DNA of 34,791 nt, taken from assembly GCA_016790625.1 (NCBI GenBank), contig JAEUNB010000171.1:1-34791 (forward strand). The letters are read 5' to 3'. Shown piece after piece: positions 1 through 5,904 of the stretch; positions within the stretch are counted from its first letter, which is position 1; every line of letters starts with the position of its first letter. A program made the position numbers and the translations under genes. A model generated the notes under the pieces. The model was not told where the DNA came from. It ran no database searches and worked only from the letters and a program-made list of their open reading frames with translations. The DNA comes from Betaproteobacteria bacterium (GTDB lineage: Bacteria; Pseudomonadota; Gammaproteobacteria; Burkholderiales; Usitatibacteraceae).

Positions 1-482
1 TGATTGCAGCGCGAAGAGCCTGCGAGCTGCCTGTTCTGCGAAAGGACTTCATTGTCGATCCTTACCAGATCGTCGAGGCGCGGGCGATGGGGGCGGATGC
101 CGTACTTTTTATCATGGGCGCTGTACCACTACCGGTCTTTCAAGAGTGGGAATCACTAGCCATGGAATTGGGTTTGTCGGTGCTGGCGGAATCGCACAAG
201 GCGGATGAACTTTTGCAGGCTCTTACGCTTAAAACCCCCCTAATTGGTGTCAATAACCGCGATCTGACGCGATTTGTTACCGATGTCGAAATAACGATTG
301 CCTTGAAGCCCCACGTTCCGGTCGATCGTATTCTGGTCACTGAAAGCGGTATCGGCACCCCCGACATCGCTCAACGGATGCTCGACTCCGGCATATCGAC
401 TTTCCTGATCGGGGGGGCGTTGATGTTGGAGCCCGATCCCGGAGCCAAGCTGGCCAGCCTGTTCAGCAACGGCTTGCGGTAG
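1..482 (+). CDS. trpC: Indole-3-glycerol phosphate synthase, 3' part (N-terminus outside window)
   Basis: This is the C-terminal part of the TIM-barrel enzyme that closes the indole ring in tryptophan synthesis (CdRP to indole-3-glycerol phosphate, cytoplasm). The reading frame is open from base 3, before the first internal ATG at 87, so the gene is cut by the window edge rather than starting there. Visible family motifs are LPVLRKDFIVDPYQ (carries the catalytic Lys), AESH (catalytic Glu), GVNNRDL (Asn) and TESGI (Glu-Ser). The phosphate-binding end reads FLIGGALM, where many homologues have GEAFM or GSALM; this is a tolerated change. The gene ends with no clear terminator; a weak 6-bp hairpin (495-512) follows without a T-run. 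Codon use is less GC-rich than in the fad genes downstream. Confidence 0.93.
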   Translation, partial: IAARRACELPVLRKDFIVDPYQIVEARAMGADAVLFIMGAVPLPVFQEWESLAMELGLSVLAESHKADELLQALTLKTPLIGVNNRDLTRFVTDVEITIALKPHVPVDRILVTESGIGTPDIAQRMLDSGISTFLIGGALMLEPDPGAKLASLFSNGLR

Positions 483-734
483 CTGTTTCGTGTCTGTTGC
501 ACAAACGCAACAAGGCGCTGGCGCTGTGGCGAATTTCACAGTGAACACTTGAGCAAATGGCCCAAGTTTGGCAATATGACATTAGCTTCTCGAAAGATTC
601 GGCGGTACTTGCGTGGGAGAAGTTGTCGTGAGGTAGTTGCTGGCTGGCCCAAGAAGTCGGCGGTACGTCCTGCCTCTAGAGGTTTCCTGCTCTGAAGAAT
701 TAAAAAGCCTCAACTTAACCAAAGGAGATTTGTG

Positions 735-1838
735 ATGAATAAGAAATTGATCGCCCTCGCTGTCGCAGGCGCTACGTTCGCCCCGGCAGTCATGGCGCAA
801 TCGGCCAACCCGGTGACCCTCTATGGCCGCGTTTACGCCATGTTTGAAACCGTGAAGGCGTCCGGTGGCACGGCGATCCCCGTCGGCAGCCGTACTCGCG
901 TATCCGACCAGTCCTCGCTGCTGGGCGTACGTGGTACCGAAGATCTGGGCGGCGGTTTGAAGGCTTTCTTCCAGTTGGAAACCGCATTCCGTCCTGACTC
1001 TAACGACACGACGTTTGCTGCTCGTAATAGCGCCGTAGGTTTGCAAGGCGATTTCGGTAGCGTTCTGCTGGGCCGTTGGGATACGCCATTCAAGACAACG
1101 ACCATCGCTATTGACCCGTTCGGTGATTTGACAATTGGCGGTATCACTGGCGCGATGAGTGATCGCGCCAACTTTGATCGGCGCGAACAAAACGTGTTCC
1201 AGTACTGGACGCCGACGATTGGTGGGTTTGCTGGTCGTTTCAGCTACTCCGCCAATGAGGCTAAGACCGCACTGGCAACCGGCAATACCAACCCTGGCGT
1301 TGTGTCGACCAGTTTGACCTATACCCAAGGCCCGATTTACGTTGGCTACGCTTGGGAGCGTCATAAGGACATCTATCGTAACTACACTGGTGCAGCGGCA
1401 AACGTTGCCGGCGGCAAGGAAAAAGGACAGGCGCTATTTGGTAGCTATACCTTCGGCCCGATCAAGATTGGCTTGCTTACCCAGAAGTTTGAAAAGCTTA
1501 GCGGCGGTGCCAATCGTGTTTCCGACCAGAAATCCAACATGGGCAATGTTACCTATACGACGGGCAAGAACCAGTTCGTGTATCAGCATGCTCGCTCGAA
1601 GGATGGTGCTGAAATCACTCCCGCTGGTGTTGTGACCACTGGCGTGCAGCCGGATTGCAAGATCAACACCCTGGCTTACTTCTACAACTTTAGCCGCCGT
1701 ACTTCATTCTTGGGCCAGTACACCAAGGTCAACAACAATGCTGCTGGCCGTTGCAACTTCGGTGCCAACACGCTGACTCTGAACGGCCCGGATCAGGATC
1801 CGACCGGTTTTGCTGTCGGTCTGCGCCACACGTTCTAA
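735..1838 (+). CDS. General outer-membrane porin (Gram-negative porin, Porin_4 type)
   Basis: A 367-residue trimeric-porin-type beta-barrel for passive diffusion across the outer membrane. It has a signal peptide (MNKKLIALAVAGATFAPAVMA, cleavage probably before QSANPV), the typical first strand VTLYGRVYAMFE, the loop sequence RNSAVGLQGDFGSVLLGRWDTPF, and a C-terminal strand ending in Phe (VGLRHTF) as needed for BAM recognition. Start: a GTG at 732 directly precedes ATG 735, but the AAAGGAG at 721-727 is 7 nt from the ATG and only 4 nt from the GTG, so 735 is preferred. The 252-bp upstream gap holds two copies of the 10-mer TCGGCGGTAC (599-608, 657-666). A UUCG-loop terminator follows. Substrate selectivity cannot be read from the sequence. 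Confidence 0.93.
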   Translation: MNKKLIALAVAGATFAPAVMAQSANPVTLYGRVYAMFETVKASGGTAIPVGSRTRVSDQSSLLGVRGTEDLGGGLKAFFQLETAFRPDSNDTTFAARNSAVGLQGDFGSVLLGRWDTPFKTTTIAIDPFGDLTIGGITGAMSDRANFDRREQNVFQYWTPTIGGFAGRFSYSANEAKTALATGNTNPGVVSTSLTYTQGPIYVGYAWERHKDIYRNYTGAAANVAGGKEKGQALFGSYTFGPIKIGLLTQKFEKLSGGANRVSDQKSNMGNVTYTTGKNQFVYQHARSKDGAEITPAGVVTTGVQPDCKINTLAYFYNFSRRTSFLGQYTKVNNNAAGRCNFGANTLTLNGPDQDPTGFAVGLRHTF

Positions 1839-1860
1839 GCGGTTCGCATTTGATTCGCAA

Positions 1861-1890
1861 ACGGGCACCTTCGGGTGCCCGTTTTGTTTT
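1861..1890 (+). terminator. Rho-independent terminator of the porin gene
   Basis: A perfect 9-bp stem (ACGGGCACC, 1861-1869, with GGTGCCCGT, 1874-1882) closes a TTCG tetraloop and is followed by TTTGTTTTT. The T-run leads straight into the -10 element of coq7. Confidence 0.92.
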
Positions 1891-1896
1891 TATAAT
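1891..1896 (+). promoter_or_regulatory. TATAAT -10 element for coq7, giving a probable leaderless mRNA
   Basis: A consensus TATAAT ends 6 nt before the coq7 ATG (1903), so transcription would begin at or within a base or two of the start codon. No good -35 hexamer is visible, because that space is taken by the porin terminator stem. No Shine-Dalgarno sequence exists between the T-run and the ATG. Confidence 0.6.
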
Positions 1897-1902
1897 CTGC
1901 GA

Positions 1903-2535
1903 ATGAATTTCATTGATCGATTGATTTGTGAAGTCGATGATGGACTACGGACAGTCTTTGCCGTGAGCCATCCTCATCGCTCCATGCCGCTACCAGAACC
2001 GTCGGATCCTGCGGTGACGCTTACCAATGATGAGGCTGCAGAATCGATCCGGTTGATGCGCGTAAACCACTGTGGTGAGGTTTGTGCGCAAGCGCTTTAT
2101 CAAGGGCAAGCCTTGGTGGCTAATTCGGTGACAACTCGCGAATTGTTGCGATCGGCCGCCGACGAAGAGCGCGATCATTTGGCCTGGTGCGAAGCGCGAC
2201 TTAATTCGCTTGGTGGCAAAGTCAGTGTGCTGGCGCCTTTTTTTTACGCAGGTTCATTCGGTTTGGGTGTGGCGTCCGGATTGCTGGGAGATCGCTGGAG
2301 TATGGGGTTCCTGGTTGAAACCGAGCGTCAGGTTGAAGCTCACTTGCATCAGCATCTGACGCTGATTTCGCCGCAAGATCAAACCAGCAGGGCTATTCTC
2401 GAAGCAATGCGCGAGGATGAGATTCGGCACGGTCAATCGGGATCGGAGCACGGCGCGGCCCCGTTACCGGCCGCAGTCAAGGCCACGATGAAGGTTTTCT
2501 CAGGTGCAATGACCCGTTCGACTTATTGGGTCTGA
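1903..2535 (+). CDS. coq7: Coq7-family demethoxyubiquinone hydroxylase
   Basis: A di-iron, membrane-associated monooxygenase that hydroxylates 2-octaprenyl-3-methyl-6-methoxy-1,4-benzoquinone in aerobic ubiquinone synthesis. The 210-residue protein has the duplicated ferritin-like ligand pattern: Glu59 (NHCGEV), Glu89/His92 (EERDH), Glu in VETERQVEAH (about 139-145) and Glu173/His176 (EDEIRH). Between them is the hydrophobic segment APFFYAGSFGLGVASGLLG, which probably dips into the membrane. Start: the open frame reaches back to 1810 inside the porin gene, but homology begins with MNFIDRLI at 1903, just after TATAAT, so no ribosome-binding site is expected. It converges with the OsmC-like gene, 11 bp from stop to stop. 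Confidence 0.94.
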   Translation: MNFIDRLICEVDDGLRTVFAVSHPHRSMPLPEPSDPAVTLTNDEAAESIRLMRVNHCGEVCAQALYQGQALVANSVTTRELLRSAADEERDHLAWCEARLNSLGGKVSVLAPFFYAGSFGLGVASGLLGDRWSMGFLVETERQVEAHLHQHLTLISPQDQTSRAILEAMREDEIRHGQSGSEHGAAPLPAAVKATMKVFSGAMTRSTYWV

Positions 2536-2546
2536 TCCCGATCGGG

Positions 2547-2975
2547 CTAGCTGGCGTTAGTCGCCTGTTTGATCTCAAAGTCGTGCGTGACGTCTGCTGT
2601 TTTCGCCATCATGGCTGACGCCGAACAATAGACTTCAGCCGAGAGTTTTATCGCTCGCTCGACTTTGGCAGTATTGAGGTTGTTGCCTGTCACAACAAAG
2701 TGGAAATGAATGCAGGTAAAGACCTTTGGGTCAGTAGGTGCTCGCTCAGCCTGTATTTCGACGACACAATCAGTGACCGGCTCGCGGCCCTTCTTCAGAA
2801 TGTGGATGACGTCAAATGCGCTACATGCGCCTGTTCCGATGAGGACGGTTTCCATCGGACGAGGGCCAAGGTTTCGACCACCGGCTTCGGGCGAACCGTC
2901 CATGAGAACTGCGTGACCACTCTCCGTTTCACCCAGAAACGCGACGTTTTCCACCCACTTGATGCGTGCTTTCAC
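2547..2975 (-). CDS. OsmC/Ohr-family peroxiredoxin-like protein (YhfA-like)
   Basis: A 142-residue OsmC-fold protein, a family of cytoplasmic thiol peroxidases that reduce organic hydroperoxides or are linked to redox stress. The two family cysteines are present: Cys51 in GTGACSAFDV and Cys117 in AEVYCSAS. The remainder (SPEAGGRNLGPRPMETVLIG, CIHFHFVVTG) fits the YhfA-like branch rather than Ohr. The start codon is GTG (complement of 2973-2975), with a full AGGAGG at 2981-2986 on the minus strand 5 nt away, which fixes the start. It is the only minus-strand gene in the window. It is transcribed away from rplM and towards coq7. No confident minus-strand promoter was seen. Confidence 0.9.
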   Translation of the reverse strand: MKARIKWVENVAFLGETESGHAVLMDGSPEAGGRNLGPRPMETVLIGTGACSAFDVIHILKKGREPVTDCVVEIQAERAPTDPKVFTCIHFHFVVTGNNLNTAKVERAIKLSAEVYCSASAMMAKTADVTHDFEIKQATNAS

Positions 2976-3042
2976 TTAAATCCTCCTGTTGCCACCTAGT
3001 ATAGCCAAGCGGGGCGGAAGTCGTTGGGTACCCCGTCGGGAT

Positions 3043-3072
3043 TTGACACGGAGTCATTGAATTTATTATAAT
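3043..3072 (+). promoter_or_regulatory. Sigma70 promoter of rplM-rpsI
   Basis: Perfect hexamers TTGACA (3043-3048) and TATAAT (3067-3072) are separated by 18 bp. The predicted transcription start is near 3079, giving a leader of about 115 nt before rplM. That is enough for L13 feedback control of the kind known in E. coli, but I could not recognise a defined L13 site. Confidence 0.85.
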
Positions 3073-3194
3073 TTTCAGTTCTGCCAAGTACTCCCCGTTT
3101 GCTTGGCGACGCTATTTGTCCCGGCCCGACGTCCAATCGGCCGCCGATACGGCAAATAAAACAAGCAACCTTAAGCCTATTAGCGAGTACTGCA

Positions 3195-3623
3195 ATGAAA
3201 ACCTTTTCTGCCAAACCCCATGAAGTCGTGCATGGGTGGTACCACGTCGATGCAACGGATAAAGTTCTTGGCCGCCTCGCGGCTGAAGTAGCGCTCCGTC
3301 TGCGTGGCAAGCACAAACCGGAATATACCCCTCACGTTGATACCGGCGATTTCATCGTCGTGACCAATGTTGAAAAACTGCGCGTCACCGGAAACAAAGC
3401 CGAAGACAAAAAGTATTTCCGTCATACCGGCTATCCGGGGGGTATCTACGAAACCAATTTCACCAAGCTGCAGCAAAAGCATCCGGAACGCGTCCTCGAA
3501 AAGGCCGTCAAGGGCATGCTGCCGAAGGGCCCGTTGGGCTACGCGATGATCAAGAAGCTGAAGGTGTATGCCGGCAACACGCATCCGCACAGCGCCCAGC
3601 AACCCCAAGAACTCAAGATTTAA
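3195..3623 (+). CDS. rplM: 50S ribosomal protein L13
   Basis: Early-assembling large-subunit protein. The 142-residue length is the family standard, and the sequence ([67 protein letters not shown]) is unmistakable. The start is ATG 3195, not the longer frame from 3099: that extension has no homology and lies in the leader. It is followed after 12 bp by rpsI, the conserved bacterial pairing. Confidence 0.98.
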   Translation: MKTFSAKPHEVVHGWYHVDATDKVLGRLAAEVALRLRGKHKPEYTPHVDTGDFIVVTNVEKLRVTGNKAEDKKYFRHTGYPGGIYETNFTKLQQKHPERVLEKAVKGMLPKGPLGYAMIKKLKVYAGNTHPHSAQQPQELKI

Positions 3624-3635
3624 GGAATAGCGAAC

Positions 3636-4028
3636 ATGGTCGGTAAATATCACTACGGCACGGGCCGCCGCAAAAACGCAGTTGCCCGCGTGTTCATGAA
3701 GCCCGGCAAGGGCAACATCGTTGTTAACGACAAGCCGCTGGACGTGTACTTCTCGCGTGAAACCGGTCGTATGGTCGTGCGTCAGCCGCTGGAACTGGTT
3801 GGCAGCGTCGACAAGTTCGACATCATGGTCAACGTCTTCGGTGGTGGCGAATCCGGTCAGGCTGGTGCTGTGCGTCATGGCATTACCCGCGCACTGATCG
3901 ACTTCGACGCCAATCTGAAGGCGCAATTGTCCAAGGCAGGTTTTGTTACCCGCGATGCACGCGAAGTTGAGCGTAAGAAAGTGGGTTTGCACAAAGCCCG
4001 TCGTCGCAAGCAATTCTCGAAGCGCTAA
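3636..4028 (+). CDS. rpsI: 30S ribosomal protein S9
   Basis: Small-subunit protein whose C-terminal tail reaches the P-site tRNA. It is 130 residues long, has the N-terminal motif [18 protein letters not shown], the [15 protein letters not shown] signature and the basic tail RRRKQFSKR with the invariant terminal KR. The ribosome-binding site is AAGGAAT, just after the rplM stop. It is co-transcribed with rplM and closed by a strong terminator. Confidence 0.98.
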   Translation: MVGKYHYGTGRRKNAVARVFMKPGKGNIVVNDKPLDVYFSRETGRMVVRQPLELVGSVDKFDIMVNVFGGGESGQAGAVRHGITRALIDFDANLKAQLSKAGFVTRDAREVERKKVGLHKARRRKQFSKR

Positions 4029-4059
4029 TCGCTATCGCGTCATTGCGTGCTATCAGTCT

Positions 4060-4092
4060 GGAAAAAGCCGCTTCAATGCGGCTTTTTCCTTA
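4060..4092 (+). terminator. Rho-independent terminator of rplM-rpsI
   Basis: A perfect 12-bp inverted repeat (GGAAAAAGCCGC, 4060-4071, and GCGGCTTTTTCC, 4078-4089) with loop TTCAAT. The A/T-rich flanks allow it to act in both directions. Confidence 0.92.
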
Positions 4093-4155
4093 TTGGGCGA
4101 TGCAACTCCTAGTGGTTTCCCGGTCTCTAAAAGCGATTATCTGGTGTTGAGCCAA

Positions 4156-4908
4156 ATGAAACTTCGCGGTTCGTGGCGAAAAATTCGGTCCAGGATTGGC
4201 ATTCGCTCCGAGCGCGTGGCGATTCGTACGCATACGCCGTGGTACATCAAGTTCGGTGGTTATGGATTAATGATGGGGGTTGCGGCGGCTGTGGCCTGGT
4301 ATCTGGTCGACAACAGTTATCGCATCACCGGTTTCAATCGCGACGAGGCAAAGGCACAGATCGCCAAGCTGACCGAGGACAATGAGCGCCTCAAGCGCGA
4401 GTACGACCTCAACAAGACGTTGCTTAACGAACGCGAGAGCCAACTCAAAGTCGAGAAGGCTGCACAGGCGGAATTCACCAAGAATCTTTTGCAGCTGCAG
4501 GAAGAGAACTCGAGCCTCAAGGAGGACTTGGGATTTCTTCGCAACATCATGTCCAGTGGCAGTGTGCCCGAAGGGTTGTCTATCGCCAACCTTAAAGTCG
4601 AACCGGACGCGCTTCCCAATGAGTTCCGCTATCGTCTCTTGCTGACCCAGGGCGGCCAGCGTAAGCAGGACTTCAAAGGCAAGGTTCAGTTGATAGTACG
4701 GGTACAACAGGACAGTCAGGCGACCACCTTGAGTTTCCCGACAGATGCCGAGTTGCGTGCCTCTGGGGGGGGCGTGGAGTTTCGCTATTACCAAAAAGTC
4801 GATGGCAGGTTTAAAATTCCAGAAGGGGCGCAACTCAAGAGTGTGCAGGTACGTGTTCTGGGCCTGCCGGCATATGACGTTCGCGGACAACGCGCATTGA
4901 ACTTTTAG
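4156..4908 (+). CDS. Membrane-anchored coiled-coil protein (DUF6776-like)
   Basis: A 250-residue conserved protein of unknown role. It starts with a very basic cytoplasmic stretch (MKLRGSWRKIRSRIGIRSER) and has one membrane segment at about 34-53 (KFGGYGLMMGVAAAVAWYLV). A long heptad-rich coiled coil follows at about 62-135 (many E/K/L, NERLKREYDL, LNERESQL). It ends in a beta-rich C-terminal domain from about residue 150. The orientation suggests the coiled coil and tail are periplasmic. The open frame extends back to 3943 through the rpsI terminator, so ATG 4156 is the reasonable start, although its ribosome-binding site is weak. It is 10 bp from the bactofilin gene, a common pairing that suggests a shared role in envelope or cell-shape organisation; that role is inference. 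Confidence 0.78.
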   Translation: MKLRGSWRKIRSRIGIRSERVAIRTHTPWYIKFGGYGLMMGVAAAVAWYLVDNSYRITGFNRDEAKAQIAKLTEDNERLKREYDLNKTLLNERESQLKVEKAAQAEFTKNLLQLQEENSSLKEDLGFLRNIMSSGSVPEGLSIANLKVEPDALPNEFRYRLLLTQGGQRKQDFKGKVQLIVRVQQDSQATTLSFPTDAELRASGGGVEFRYYQKVDGRFKIPEGAQLKSVQVRVLGLPAYDVRGQRALNF

Positions 4909-4918
4909 GAGTCCTCCC

Positions 4919-5326
4919 ATGTTCGGAAGTAAATCCAACAAACCAAGTCCGATCGATAGCCTGATCGGCGCCGGCTCCACTATTACCGGCGATGTGCATT
5001 TTACCGGCGGTCTTCGAGTCGATGGCTGTGTAATTGGCAATATCAAAGCGGTAGGTGAAAAACCAGGAACTCTGGTTTTGTCCGAGATGGCCAAGGTCGA
5101 AGGCGAAATCGATGTCGGTCACGTTGTTGTCAATGGCACTGTTGCCGGACCGGTGCGGGCAAAAGAGTATCTGGAGCTTCTGCCGAAAGCGCGGGTAACC
5201 GGTGACGTCAGCTACAAAACGATCGAAATTCATGTCGGTGCAATCGTCATGGGGCGCATGGTCCATGAGGGAGAAACCAGGCAGGCAGAGAAAGTCCTTG
5301 AGTTCAAACCGGCCGTGAGCAGTTGA
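4919..5326 (+). CDS. Bactofilin (polymer-forming cytoskeletal protein)
   Basis: A 135-residue bactofilin: a right-handed beta-helix that self-assembles into nucleotide-free filaments on the inner face of the membrane and scaffolds cell-wall or polar proteins. The core shows regularly spaced short strands (SLIGAGSTITGDVHFTGGLRVDG, GEIDVGHVVVNGTVAG, VTGDVSYKTIEI) with the family's Gly/Val periodicity, between an N-terminal tail with MFGSKSNK and a short C-terminal tail. AGGAG lies just before the ATG. It is coupled to the upstream coiled-coil membrane protein, a likely partner. erpA follows after 65 bp. Confidence 0.92.
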   Translation: MFGSKSNKPSPIDSLIGAGSTITGDVHFTGGLRVDGCVIGNIKAVGEKPGTLVLSEMAKVEGEIDVGHVVVNGTVAGPVRAKEYLELLPKARVTGDVSYKTIEIHVGAIVMGRMVHEGETRQAEKVLEFKPAVSS

Positions 5327-5391
5327 TTTTTCCTGACTCGTCGCAAAGTGCAGTAGAGTGCTAGTACAACCGCAGTTTTTGGAGATGGATC

Positions 5392-5742
5392 ATGAATGAC
5401 ATGTCGATGATGCCCTCGCCGTTGGTGTTTACCGATAGCGCGGCGGACAAGGTGAAAGCCCTTATCGTGGAAGAGGGTAATGACGATTTGAAGTTGCGCG
5501 TGTTCGTTACGGGAGGCGGTTGCTCCGGCCTGCAATATGGATTTACCTTTGACGAGATTTCCAACGAAGACGACACCATCATGGAAAAGAACGGTGTCAA
5601 GCTGCTGATTGACCCGATGAGCTACCAATATCTTATCGGTGCCGAAATTGATTACACCGAAGGCTTGGAAGGTGCGCAGTTCGTGATCAAGAATCCGAAT
5701 GCGTCCAGTACCTGCGGTTGCGGTTCTTCATTTTCCGTATAG
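5392..5742 (+). CDS. erpA: A-type iron-sulfur cluster carrier ErpA
   Basis: A 116-residue A-type carrier that passes Fe-S clusters to target apoproteins. The three cluster-binding cysteines are in place: Cys44 ([11 protein letters not shown]) and Cys108/Cys110 ([10 protein letters not shown]). [15 protein letters not shown] is typical of ErpA rather than IscA. The ribosome-binding site is TGGAGA, 7 nt before ATG. A strong terminator follows. In betaproteobacteria erpA commonly lies near rplM-rpsI, as here. Confidence 0.95.
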   Translation: MNDMSMMPSPLVFTDSAADKVKALIVEEGNDDLKLRVFVTGGGCSGLQYGFTFDEISNEDDTIMEKNGVKLLIDPMSYQYLIGAEIDYTEGLEGAQFVIKNPNASSTCGCGSSFSV

Positions 5743-5755
5743 TTTTTTTGCTTGC

Positions 5756-5786
5756 AAAAAACGGAGGCTTCGGCCTCCGTTTTTGT
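5756..5786 (+). terminator. Rho-independent terminator of erpA
   Basis: The stem AAAACGGAGGC (5758-5768) pairs with GCCTCCGTTTT (5773-5783) around a TTCG tetraloop, and T residues follow. It is one of three UUCG-loop terminators in this window. Confidence 0.92.
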
Positions 5787-5904
5787 TTGTGCTTGGTGAC
5801 CGCTGTTTGCTATCAGCGTATCGCTATCCGTTTGTATAGAATCCCTGCTCCGCTACTTGTATTTCTTCTCCCGTCGTTGGTAATTTTTCCGAAGGAATGA
5901 CTCG

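Noticed and set aside
495-512. Terminator after trpC
   Set aside because: The TGTTGC/GCAACA stem is only 6 bp and has no T-run.
599-666. Two TCGGCGGTAC direct repeats upstream of the porin as a regulator site
   Set aside because: They are 58 bp apart, not near a recognisable promoter, and match no known operator.
3943-4155. N-terminal extension of the coiled-coil membrane protein
   Set aside because: The extension overlaps the rpsI coding end and its terminator; it is an open frame by chance.
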